DNA from: Sphingomonas sp. BGYR3
GTDB taxonomy: Bacteria; Pseudomonadota; Alphaproteobacteria; Sphingomonadales; Sphingomonadaceae
NCBI RefSeq assembly: GCF_025153455.1
Contig: NZ_JANZNT010000002.1
Location: 124,001 to 188,000 of the forward strand
Direction of reading: 5' to 3'
Length of the DNA stretch: 64,000 nucleotides
Shown: in pieces, positions 1 through 7,442 of the stretch
Numbering within the stretch: the first letter of the stretch is position 1
How the letters are laid out: the number at the start of each line of letters is the position of its first letter
Position numbers and translations under genes: made by a program
The notes under the pieces: generated by a model
What the model was told of the DNA's origin: nothing
Database searches by the model: none
What the model saw: only the letters and a program-made list of their open reading frames with translations

Positions 1-31
1 CGGGCAGGACGGCGTGGATGGGCAGGGTCAT
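1..31 (-). CDS. hrpB: 5' end of a gene, probably ATP-dependent helicase HrpB (runs off the window)
   Basis: Only the first ten codons lie in the window. Reading leftward from the ATG at 29-31 they give MTLPIHAVLP. This matches the usual HrpB start, in which an (I/V)xAVLP segment directly precedes the Walker A region. HrpB is a DEAH-box helicase of uncertain cellular role. No Walker motif is visible here, so the call rests on ten residues and on an ATG placed just after an open intergenic stretch. Another protein with a similar start cannot be excluded. Confidence 0.4.
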   Translation of the reverse strand, partial: MTLPIHAVLP

Positions 32-239
32 TTCAGGCGGTCACAGGGGCGGAAGGTGGCAAAGGTGATGCCATGTCGGCAGTAACATGCCCCCGTGCGA
101 TCCGCGCACTGGGGTGTACGGGATCGGGCCGGGAGCGGACGGTGCGGGACATGGACGCGCTTATGACGGAATATGCCGGGGTAGGACAGATCGGGGCAGG
201 ACAGGCCGGGGCGGGCGAACCCGGCCGTCCCCATCCCCC
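32..239. other. intergenic stretch with short G-rich direct repeats
   Basis: Lies between the M16 peptidase stop and the putative hrpB start; both genes point left. It holds imperfect repeats of the pattern GGGGnAGGACAG around 176-215 and a related GGCAGGACGG at 3-12. No convincing small gene, terminator or promoter was seen; the short open frames here have no recognisable sequence. Confidence 0.3.
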
Positions 240-3107
240 TTATTTCAGCGGCGGGACCATCACCGGCTTGCCATAGCCAAGCGCCTCCAGCCGCCCGGCC
301 TGGGTCGCGGCATCGCCGACCACGACGACGATCATCTTGTCCGTATCGAGATAGGTGCGGGCGATCCGCTGAACCGTTGGCTTGTCCAGCGCAGCCAGCG
401 CCGCATTTTCGCGCGCGACATAATCGGCGGGCAGGCCATCGTCGCCGATCCGGGCGAGCAGGCCAAGTTTTGCCGCCGGCGTTTCGAACGATCGCGCCCG
501 CGCCTTGGCCAGCGATTCGCGGGTAAGGGCAAGGTCGGCGTCGGTATAGGTCGCACCATAATCGCGCATGATGTCGCGCATCAGCGTGGCGGATTCCAGC
601 GTAACGTTCGCGCGGACGGGGGCGCTCAACTGAACCCGGCCGCCGGTGCTGTCGCCGTCGAACCGCGATCCGGCGGAATAGGTATAGCCTTTCCCCTCCC
701 GCAATTCCTGGGTCAGGCGAGAGGCAAAGCCGCCGCCGCCAAGGATGAAGTTGCTGGCATAGCCTGGGAAGAAATCCGGGGCATTTCGCGCGACACCGGG
801 CCGGGCAAACAGGATTGCGGACTGTTTCGCGCCGGGCACGTCATAGAAATAGACCTGCGTCCTTGCGGGTGCTGCAAAGCTGATGCTGCCCAGCGGTTTC
901 GGCGCGGTGGTTGTCGTCCAGGCCGCGGCAAGCGGGGCAAAGGCGGCGGTCACCTGACCCTGGGTCACGGCGCCCGTCACGCGGATGCGCGATGCGCGCG
1001 GCGAATAGGTGTCCGCCATGAAGCGTTTCAGATCGTCCATGGTCAGCGCCGCGACCGAGGCGGGGGTGCCGCGCACGTCGTTGGCCAGCGCGCCCCGGCC
1101 ATAGATCACCCGCCGCGCGACCAGTTCGGCCAGTTCCTCCGGCTCTGCCCGCGACGCCTGAATACCCGCGGTTGCGGCGGCCCGGGCCAGTTCCAGCTCC
1201 GCCGGGTCCCAGCGCGGCCGGGTGAGCATTTCGCGGACCAGCGCGGCGGTGGCGTCGAAATTGCGGGCCAGCGTCGTGCCGGTGATGACCGTGCGTTCCT
1301 GATCCACATCGATGGACAGGCTGGCCCCCAGTGCCTTCAGCGCGTTGAGGAATTCCTCGCGCGTCCGGTCCCGGGTGCCGCGCATCAGCATGTCGGCGAC
1401 CAGGCTGGCCGCTCCGGGCTTTGCCGGATCGTCGCGCAGCTGGCCGCCGTCGATCGCGATCTGGAATGCGACGACCGGCAGTTCGCGGTCCTCGATCCCC
1501 GAAACGCCCATGCCGTTGGCCAGCGTGCCGTTCCAGATGGCGGGGGTGGCGACCACGGGCGGCGGTCCAAAGGGCGGCTCCACGCTACGGTCGATGCGCG
1601 ACGGGGTGCGCGGCACCTCGGCACGGTCGGCGGTCTGATCCACGGCGGCTTCCGCGCCCTGAACGATCGCCTCCTCCGCCTCCACGACGGCGGTGGATGC
1701 ACCGGTCAGGGCCAGCTTTTCCTGCCCCTTTGGCACGGAACCGATTTCCAGCCGGGGGCGGCCGGCGATGTAGCGATCCAGCGCGGCCATGATGTCGGCC
1801 GGTGTCGTCGCTCTCAGCCGGGCAAGATAGCCATCGACCATGTCGGGACGGCGCGACAGGGTTTCGGATTCGGCGATCATCTGAACCTTGCCGCTGACGC
1901 TGCCGATCTGCTGGTACAGGCCGGCCTCTCGCGTCGCCTTGATCCGCTCCAGGCGTTCGGCACTGATCCCCTCGCGCTTGAACCGGGCGATCCCGGCGTC
2001 GATGGCGGCGGACAGCTTGTCCAGCGGCACGCCGTCGAACCCGCGCGCGATGATGATGGCCATGCCGGCCATCTGATTGTCGAACACAAAGCCGTCGATC
2101 GATTCGCTCAGCTTCTGTTCCTCCACGATCGCGCGATAGATCGGGCCATCCGGCGCTTCGGTCAGCGCGGCGAACATCAGCTCGCTGGTGGCGGTGTCCG
2201 GCGTTCCTTCGGCCGAGGTGGGCCAGAATACGGAAAGCTGGGGCAGGGGCGCGAAATTGTCGACATGGGTCAGCCGCTTTGTCGCGGGCAGCATGGCAAG
2301 CCGCGGCTGCGGAACGTCGGTCGCCTGACCACGCGCGATTTCGCCGAAATAGCGGTCGACCCAGACGCGGACCTGTGCGGGGTCGAAATCGCCGGAGATC
2401 ACCAGGCTGACATTGTTCGGCACATACCAGCGGCGGTAAAAAGCGCGGACATCGTCAATCGTGGCGGCGGACAGATCGGCAAGCGAGCCGATGGTCGTCC
2501 AGCTATAGGGATGATCCGGCGGGAACAGCGCGGCCTGGGCAATCGGCAACACCTGACCATAAGGGACATTGTCGTTGCGTTGCCGCTTCTCGTTCTTGAC
2601 GACCTCGATCTCCTTGGCGACCACGGCAGGGGTCACGGTGTTGATGAAGAAACCGAGCTTGTCCGCTTCGGCCCACAGCATCTTTTCCAGGGCATCGCTG
2701 GGCACCGTTTGCAGATAGACCGTCTGATCGAGATTGGTGTAGCCGTTCGCGCCTTCGCCGCCGACCCGCGCCGACAGCTTGTCGAGGCCGCCCGGACCCA
2801 GATTTTCGGAATTGAGGAAGAACAGATGCTCGAACAGATGGGCAAAGCCCGTCCGGCCGGGCACTTCGCGCCCCGAACCGACATGGGCGACCAGCGCGAC
2901 CGCGACCACGGGATCGGATTTGTCGACGTTCATCACCACGCGCAGCCCGTTGGGCAGGGTGTAGCTGTCGGTCGGGATCAGCGCAGGCGCGGCGGCGGCA
3001 GGGGCGGGGGCAGCGGATGCAGGCTGCGTCGCGGTCTGGGCGAGGGCAGGCGGCGCGGCCAGCGCGGCGGCAAGCGCCAGCAGGGCGGCGGAACGACGAT
3101 AGGACAT
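240..3107 (-). CDS. secreted M16 family (pitrilysin/insulinase-type) zinc peptidase, two-domain
   Basis: Of 955 residues, the first 23 or so form a Sec signal peptide (hydrophobic run ending ALAQ), so the product is exported to the periplasm. The inverted zinc motif HLFEH is at residues 90-94. The third zinc ligand is expected among the glutamates at 166-173 in the EIEVVKNE segment. The second half (about 540-955) is another M16 fold without HxxEH, as is normal for the inactive partner domain, and carries the R/Y segment around GGGGFASRLTQELREGKGYTY. Members degrade small peptides or process secreted proteins; the substrate is unknown. The ATG at 3107 places the signal peptide at the N-terminus. 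A tRNA gene lies upstream on the same strand. Confidence 0.93.
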   Translation of the reverse strand: MSYRRSAALLALAAALAAPPALAQTATQPASAAPAPAAAAPALIPTDSYTLPNGLRVVMNVDKSDPVVAVALVAHVGSGREVPGRTGFAHLFEHLFFLNSENLGPGGLDKLSARVGGEGANGYTNLDQTVYLQTVPSDALEKMLWAEADKLGFFINTVTPAVVAKEIEVVKNEKRQRNDNVPYGQVLPIAQAALFPPDHPYSWTTIGSLADLSAATIDDVRAFYRRWYVPNNVSLVISGDFDPAQVRVWVDRYFGEIARGQATDVPQPRLAMLPATKRLTHVDNFAPLPQLSVFWPTSAEGTPDTATSELMFAALTEAPDGPIYRAIVEEQKLSESIDGFVFDNQMAGMAIIIARGFDGVPLDKLSAAIDAGIARFKREGISAERLERIKATREAGLYQQIGSVSGKVQMIAESETLSRRPDMVDGYLARLRATTPADIMAALDRYIAGRPRLEIGSVPKGQEKLALTGASTAVVEAEEAIVQGAEAAVDQTADRAEVPRTPSRIDRSVEPPFGPPPVVATPAIWNGTLANGMGVSGIEDRELPVVAFQIAIDGGQLRDDPAKPGAASLVADMLMRGTRDRTREEFLNALKALGASLSIDVDQERTVITGTTLARNFDATAALVREMLTRPRWDPAELELARAAATAGIQASRAEPEELAELVARRVIYGRGALANDVRGTPASVAALTMDDLKRFMADTYSPRASRIRVTGAVTQGQVTAAFAPLAAAWTTTTAPKPLGSISFAAPARTQVYFYDVPGAKQSAILFARPGVARNAPDFFPGYASNFILGGGGFASRLTQELREGKGYTYSAGSRFDGDSTGGRVQLSAPVRANVTLESATLMRDIMRDYGATYTDADLALTRESLAKARARSFETPAAKLGLLARIGDDGLPADYVARENAALAALDKPTVQRIARTYLDTDKMIVVVVGDAATQAGRLEALGYGKPVMVPPLK

Positions 3108-3242
3108 GAGCGACTCTCCCCTGGCGACCGGTCGCCGATGGCGGGGACGCTATCGGGCGGTTTCGGGGAAGTCGAGCGGGGAAGGGGAATGTCGCTGCGG
3201 CCAAGCCGCCTCGTCGATCGCTGGCTGGGCCAGCGTTGGCCG

Positions 3243-3290
3243 AGCCTTGCGCGTGACACGAAGCAGCAGTGCTGCTTCGCTCGCAAGGCT
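3243..3290. terminator. nested perfect palindromes next to the tRNA 3' end
   Basis: Two inverted repeats are nested. The outer arms are AGCCTTGCG (3243-3251) and CGCAAGGCT (3282-3290). Inside them is a ten-base perfect palindrome arm, CGAAGCAGCA / TGCTGCTTCG, separated by one base. The structure begins at the last base of the tRNA on the minus strand, so it would be in the transcript just past the CCA end. A transcription stop or processing signal is the simple reading; there is no U-run. Confidence 0.45.
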
Positions 3291-3365
3291 GGTGGGCGCT
3301 GACGGGCTCGAACCGCCGACCCTCTCGGTGTAAACGAGATGCTCTACCAACTGAGCTAAGCGCCC
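3290..3365 (-). tRNA. tRNA-Val (anticodon UAC)
   Basis: On the minus strand the sequence folds as a full 76-nt cloverleaf. The acceptor GGGCGCT pairs with AGCGCCC, the D arm is TAGCTCAGTTGGTAGAGC, the anticodon stem TCTCG/CGAGA encloses the loop TTTACAC, and the T arm contains GGTTCGAGCCC. Loop positions 34-36 read TAC, which decodes GUA (valine). The 3' CCA is encoded (TGG at 3290-3292 on the plus strand). No integrase gene adjoins it. Confidence 0.97.
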
Positions 3366-3429
3366 GGCCGTGCCGGAAGGGGGGTCCCTTAGGCCAAGCG
3401 GCGCGCGGCGGCAAGATGCCGGGCGGGGA

Positions 3430-4329
3430 TCAGGGGATCGGCAGCCCCTGTTCCGCCAGCGTGCCAAGCAGGCGGCGCATCCGGATGCCGGCATCCGTGC
3501 CGAGCTTCACATAGCTGCGTCGCCGGTCAAGGGCATCCGCCTCGCGCACCAGCAGGCCCTGCTGCGTCATCTGCCCGATCCAGCGCAACGCGGTGGTCGA
3601 TGGGACGGCAGCGGCGATGCACAGACTGGAAACCGGGACGCGGCGATGCTCCATTTCCGCCAGCAACAGATCGAGCATCATGTCCCATGCCGGATCGCCG
3701 AACAGGTCGGCCGGAAAATAGCGTTCACGAAGGCGGCGGGCGCGGATCGCGGCTTTCAGGTCGCTGGCGGTGACCGCACGCACCGGGGCGGCATCCGCAT
3801 CGGGCGGCGGGCCGGCATAGTCGCGCCGCCGGTCGGCCAGCGCGGCGCGATCCTGGGCGAGGTCAGCCAGCACGCTGGCCATGCGCGCAACCTCTTCGTT
3901 CAGGCGGCGCAGCTGCGCCTCCATTTCGTCGCCGCCTTCGCGCACCGGGGTCCGCCCGTACCACACGGCCAGCCGGACGGCGGCCAGCCGGTCCGCATCG
4001 TCGGGATCGCACAGCAGGGCAGCGCCGCTGTCCCCCGCCAGCGTCATCAGGTGATCGATGGCGTCGAGCGGGGCGGACATGACCCAGCCGCGCCCCGGCG
4101 TGCCGGCCATGGCCAGCATCGCATCCGCCGCATCCGGCGACAGCCCGGCAATGTCGACAAAACAGGGCGCGCCCGGCGGCACCGGGCCATCGTCCACCGA
4201 CCGGGCGACCGCGTCGATCCCGGCGCGGGCCAGCAGATCGACGGTCAGCCGCGCCTCTGCCGACGGGCCAAGGACATGAACCCGATCCGCCGCGTGCAGA
4301 TCAGCCGCAAACAGAGGCGCACCCCTCAT
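3430..4329 (-). CDS. winged-helix DNA-binding protein (MarR-like C-terminal domain)
   Basis: The protein has 299 residues. The last hundred or so contain a MarR-type winged helix: a segment around ADLFGDPAWDMMLDLLLAE, then SSLCIAAAVPSTTALRWIGQ as the probable recognition helix region, and a wing near EADALDRRRSYVKL. The N-terminal part looks like a Rossmann-like or receiver-like segment without obvious catalytic residues. A short coiled coil is likely around EMEAQLRRLNEEVARMASVL. Its ATG overlaps the TGA of the upstream membrane-protein gene by four bases (ATGA), so the two are probably translationally coupled. The target promoters are unknown. This architecture is common in sphingomonads as an uncharacterised regulator. 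Confidence 0.75.
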   Translation of the reverse strand: MRGAPLFAADLHAADRVHVLGPSAEARLTVDLLARAGIDAVARSVDDGPVPPGAPCFVDIAGLSPDAADAMLAMAGTPGRGWVMSAPLDAIDHLMTLAGDSGAALLCDPDDADRLAAVRLAVWYGRTPVREGGDEMEAQLRRLNEEVARMASVLADLAQDRAALADRRRDYAGPPPDADAAPVRAVTASDLKAAIRARRLRERYFPADLFGDPAWDMMLDLLLAEMEHRRVPVSSLCIAAAVPSTTALRWIGQMTQQGLLVREADALDRRRSYVKLGTDAGIRMRRLLGTLAEQGLPIP

Positions 4330-5213
4330 GCGTAGATTTCCGCCAGATCGTCATGGTCGTCGGGCTTTACCTGAACCAGCGCGTCGGAAATCCCGGCCGC
4401 CATCGACACGATCCACGCGGTGCTGACGATGCCGCCCAGTATCCAGGCAATGACGCTGACCACAGTGATCGACGAAAAACGCTCGATCAGCAGGTTCTGC
4501 ATCTGTTGGGGGTCGCTGCCGGGCACGAGCGCGGTCATCAGGCCACCGAACTGGATCGCGCTGACAATCTGTCCCGCGACGCTGAGCCCGATGGCAAGGA
4601 CCAGCGCGGCACCGAACATCGGCCAGAACCGCCCCTTTGACAGTCGCCATGCCTCTCCCAGCGCAATCCGCCGATCGGCCACCACCATCGGCCAGGCCAG
4701 CGCCAGCCGTACGCCGATGAAGATGAAGGCGACAAAGGCGAGCAGCATGGCGCCAAAGGTCAGCAGCACCGCGCCAGGCCCGGGCGATCCGCCGGACGCG
4801 CCGGCAATGCCCGCAGTGATGCCAAGCGGCAGGAAAATGCCGATCATCAGCGCCCCGGAGATCAGCGCCGTGACAATGCCGAGCAGCAGCAGCCGCCCTT
4901 CATCCGCGCCAAGGCGCAGAAAGGCAAAGGCGCTGTTTCCGGGATAGAAAACCGCGCGATAAGCCGCGGCCCAGATCAGCAACTGAACGATCATCACCCC
5001 GAACTGGACCGCGTACAGCGTGCCGACACCGCTGAATACCGCCATCGGATCGGCCCCCGGATTGCCGGCGGACAGGATCGATCCGAACATCGAGGCCATA
5101 CCGAACTGCGAGATTGCCGCCAGCGCGATGTTGATGATGACCCAGATCGCCACCGCAAAAGGCTGTGCCTGAACCAGCCGAAACCCGGCGCCCAAAATCC
5201 TGCCGACGTCCAT
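4326..5213 (-). CDS. multi-pass inner-membrane protein of unknown function
   Basis: 295 residues with about six hydrophobic segments. They include AIWVIINIALAAISQFGMAS near 23-42, VQFGVMIVQLLIWAAAY in the second quarter, LLLGIVTALISGALMIGIFL in the middle, and a last one near VVSVIAWILGGIVSTAWIV. The layout (DVGRILGAGFRL start, paired helices, a SKGRFWPMFGAAL segment before the final helices) resembles the membrane domain of glycerophosphodiester phosphodiesterase-like or YciC-like proteins. It has no enzymatic domain. The stop overlaps the start of the winged-helix gene, suggesting a two-gene operon. The function cannot be assigned from sequence alone. Confidence 0.7.
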   Translation of the reverse strand: MDVGRILGAGFRLVQAQPFAVAIWVIINIALAAISQFGMASMFGSILSAGNPGADPMAVFSGVGTLYAVQFGVMIVQLLIWAAAYRAVFYPGNSAFAFLRLGADEGRLLLLGIVTALISGALMIGIFLPLGITAGIAGASGGSPGPGAVLLTFGAMLLAFVAFIFIGVRLALAWPMVVADRRIALGEAWRLSKGRFWPMFGAALVLAIGLSVAGQIVSAIQFGGLMTALVPGSDPQQMQNLLIERFSSITVVSVIAWILGGIVSTAWIVSMAAGISDALVQVKPDDHDDLAEIYA

Positions 5214-5281
5214 TATTCCCCCCGATGCTGCTGTCCGTCAGGCTAGCAGCAGAGGCGGCCGGGGCAAGCCGGATATGCGCG

Positions 5282-6694
5282 TCAGTCCAGCGACTTGACG
5301 ATTTCCTCGACCATCTTTTTCGCGTCCGCCAGCAACATCATGGTGTTGTCGCGATAGAACACCTCGTTATCCACCCCGGCATAGCCGACGCCGCCCATGC
5401 TGCGCTTGATGAACAGCACCGTCTTGGCCTTTTCCACATCAAGCACGGGCATGCCGTAAATGGGGCTGGACTTGTCGGTCTTGGCCGCCGGGTTGGTGAC
5501 GTCGTTCGCGCCGATGACAAAGGCGATGTCGGTCTGAGCGAATTCGCTATTGATGTCCTCCAGCTCGAACACCTCGTCATAGGGGACGTTCGCTTCGGCC
5601 AGCAGGACGTTCATATGGCCCGGCATCCGGCCTGCGACGGGGTGGATCGCGTATTTCACGCGGACGCCATGTTCCTTCAGCTTGTCGCCCATTTCGCGAA
5701 GGGCATGCTGAGCCTGGGCCACGGCCATGCCGTATCCGGGGACGATGATGACCTGTTCCGCCTGGCTCATCAGGAAGGCCGCGTCCTCGGCGCTGCCGCG
5801 CTTCCACGGCCGGTCGACCGCCGCCGCGCCGGCAGGGCCGCTGTCGGTCGCGCCGAAGCCGCCCGCGATCACGCTGATGAAGCTGCGGTTCATCGCCTTG
5901 CACATGATGTAGGACAGGATCGCGCCGGACGATCCCACCAGCGCGCCGGTGATGATCATGGCGGTGTTGCCAAGGGTGAAGCCCATCGCCGCGGCTGCCC
6001 AGCCGGAATAGCTGTTCAGCATCGACACGACGACCGGCATGTCTGCCCCGCCGATCGGGATGATCAGCAGGAAACCGATGGCAAAGGACAGGACGAGGAT
6101 CGTCCAGAACACCCACTGGCTCTGGTCCTGAGTGAAATAGCCGACCAGCGCGACAATGGCCGCAAGTGTGCCAAGGTTGATGACGTGGCGCGCGGGCAGC
6201 AGGATCGGCTTGCCGCCCATATTGCCGTTGAGTTTCAGGAACGCGATGACCGAACCGGAAAAGGTGATCGCGCCGATGGCGACGCCAAGACCGAGTTCGA
6301 TGCGGCTGACCGTCGCGATCTGGCCCGCGGCATCGGCAATGCCGAACGCATCGGGGTTCAGGTAAGCGGCGGCACCGACCAGCACGGCGGCCAGGCCGAC
6401 CAGGCTGTGGAAACCGGCAACCAGCTGCGGCATGTCCGTCATCGCGATCCGGCGCGCGGTGACGATGCCGATGGCCGCACCGATGCCGATGGCGATCAGG
6501 ATTTCGGGCAGCGCGGCGATCTCATGCGTGATCAGCGTAGTGACCACCGCGATCGTCATACCGATCATGCCATAGCGATTGCCCGCGCGGCTGGTCGACG
6601 GGCTGGAAAGGCCACGCAGCGCGAGGATGAAGCAGACGCCCGCCACCAGATAGGCGAGCGCGACCCATGGATTGATTGGTGCGGCCTCGTGCAT
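5282..6694 (-). CDS. pntB: NAD(P) transhydrogenase beta subunit
   Basis: 470 residues from the ATG at 6694. This start gives the expected MHEAAPINPW N-terminus, and an upstream in-frame ATG would run into pntAb. The first 270 residues are the proton-translocating membrane domain dII, with helices such as LPEILIAIGIGAAIGIVTAR and VFWTILVLSFAIGFLLIIPI. The last 180 are the NADP-binding domain dIII: VIIVPGYGMAVAQAQHAL, the AIHPVAGRMPGHMNVLLAEA region and the FVIGANDVTNPAA segment are classic. With PntAa and PntAb it transfers hydride from NADH to NADP+, driven by the proton gradient. The gene follows pntAb by four bases and is last in the operon. Confidence 0.97.
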   Translation of the reverse strand: MHEAAPINPWVALAYLVAGVCFILALRGLSSPSTSRAGNRYGMIGMTIAVVTTLITHEIAALPEILIAIGIGAAIGIVTARRIAMTDMPQLVAGFHSLVGLAAVLVGAAAYLNPDAFGIADAAGQIATVSRIELGLGVAIGAITFSGSVIAFLKLNGNMGGKPILLPARHVINLGTLAAIVALVGYFTQDQSQWVFWTILVLSFAIGFLLIIPIGGADMPVVVSMLNSYSGWAAAAMGFTLGNTAMIITGALVGSSGAILSYIMCKAMNRSFISVIAGGFGATDSGPAGAAAVDRPWKRGSAEDAAFLMSQAEQVIIVPGYGMAVAQAQHALREMGDKLKEHGVRVKYAIHPVAGRMPGHMNVLLAEANVPYDEVFELEDINSEFAQTDIAFVIGANDVTNPAAKTDKSSPIYGMPVLDVEKAKTVLFIKRSMGGVGYAGVDNEVFYRDNTMMLLADAKKMVEEIVKSLD

Positions 6695-6698
6695 GGGC

Positions 6699-6977
6699 TC
6701 AGCCCTTCTTCTTGTACATGGCGAGCATCCGCTCGGTGACGGCGAACCCGCCAAAGATGTTGATGCTGGCCAGCACTACGCCGAGCAGGCCCAGCCATTT
6801 CGCCACCGGCGACCCCGCAGCCGCGGATGCGATCAGTGCGCCGACGATGATGACCGAGGAGATCGCGTTCGTCACCGCCATCAGCGGCGTGTGCAGCGCG
6901 GGCGTAACCGACCAGACGACATAATAGCCCACGAAACAGGCCATGACGAAGATCGACAGGATCGAGATGAAGTCCAT
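6699..6977 (-). CDS. pntAb: NAD(P) transhydrogenase alpha subunit, membrane part (PntA2)
   Basis: 92 residues starting MDFISILSIF, with three hydrophobic segments: ISILSIFVMACFVGYYVVWS, then LMAVTNAISSVIIVGALIAS, then WLGLLGVVLASINIFGG. It ends ERMLAMYKKKG, as in split alpha subunits of alphaproteobacteria. It forms part of the proton channel with PntB. A longer in-frame start at 7016 would translate palindrome sequence and is rejected. A GGGAG ribosome site lies ten bases before the ATG, between that ATG and the inserted DUF559 element, so the element left the translation signal of this gene intact. Confidence 0.95.
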   Translation of the reverse strand: MDFISILSIFVMACFVGYYVVWSVTPALHTPLMAVTNAISSVIIVGALIASAAAGSPVAKWLGLLGVVLASINIFGGFAVTERMLAMYKKKG

Positions 6978-6981
6978 GGGT

Positions 6982-7371
6982 TCAAGCTCCCAATCGATCC
7001 TCCCCATGCATCGCATGGGGAGGGGGACCGCTCGCCGCAGGCGAGGGGTGGAGGGGCGATGCCCAAGCCATGATGGCCTCGGCTGTGTGGTCGGGGTCGG
7101 AAAGCACGTCGCGGGCCGGGATGCGGAGAACCGTCAGTCCCTTGCCCCGTAGAAAGTCATCACGCCGCCGGTCGTGATCCAGACGATTGGCATGAGCCTT
7201 GCCATCGATTTCGACGACCAGCCGGGCCGCAGGGCAGTAAAAATCAAGGACATAGGGCGGCAACGGATGCTGGCGGCGGAATTTGGCCCCCAGCGAACGG
7301 CGCCTAAGCGCACGCCACAGCAGGACCTCCGGCAAGCTCATCGACCGCCGCAGCATCCGGGCGCGATGCAC
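6982..7371 (-). CDS. DUF559 vsr-like endonuclease-domain protein, inserted in the pnt operon
   Basis: Starting at the GTG at 7371 (AGGA ribosome site just before it), the product has 129 residues. It shows the DUF559 pattern: RARMLRR near the start, LLWRALRRRSLGAKFRRQHP at 17-36, then VLDFYCP with Asp43 and VVEIDGKAH with Glu54 and Asp56. This is a PD-(D/E)XK-like arrangement related to very-short-patch repair nucleases. The biochemical role of DUF559 is not established. The frame is also open upstream to an ATG at 7446 that overlaps the pntAa stop, but those extra residues come from the flanking palindrome. The C-terminal 25 or so residues are likewise repeat-encoded. It separates pntAa from pntAb, which are normally adjacent. 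Confidence 0.85.
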   Translation of the reverse strand: MHRARMLRRSMSLPEVLLWRALRRRSLGAKFRRQHPLPPYVLDFYCPAARLVVEIDGKAHANRLDHDRRRDDFLRGKGLTVLRIPARDVLSDPDHTAEAIMAWASPLHPSPAASGPPPHAMHGEDRLGA

Positions 7372-7432
7372 TGTTCCTGCCCCTCCACCGCGCTGCGCGC
7401 GGTCCCCCTCCCCATGCGGGGCATGGGGAGGA
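6998..7432. mobile_element. inverted-repeat-bounded DUF559 element
   Basis: About 435 bp with matching ends in inverted orientation. The left end runs 6998-7057 and the right end 7379-7432. Each end holds an outer hairpin with the same ten-base arms (CTCCCCATGC / GCATGGGGAG; loops at 7010-7012 and 7418-7420). Then come GGGGACCGC, a smaller six-base hairpin whose sequence differs between ends but pairs in both (7031-7045, 7388-7402), and the inner motif GGTGGAGGGGC facing the gene. Different bases with kept pairing suggest selection for structure. The DUF559 gene fills the interior. Mobility is inferred from the structure and from its position inside a conserved operon. Confidence 0.65.
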
Positions 7433-7442
7433 CCCTGCATGG

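Noticed and set aside
28-234. 68-codon frame on the minus strand
   Set aside because: Cys/Arg/Pro-rich with no domain, and it overlaps the more plausible hrpB-like start.
87-3302. 1071-codon open frame on the plus strand
   Set aside because: It runs antisense to the whole M16 peptidase and has Arg/Gly-rich, unfamily-like sequence. High G+C gives long antisense frames; the peptidase with its signal peptide and HxxEH is the real gene.
3290-3365. Genomic island integrated at tRNA-Val
   Set aside because: No integrase, no duplicated tRNA 3' end within the window, and both flanks have ordinary core-type genes.
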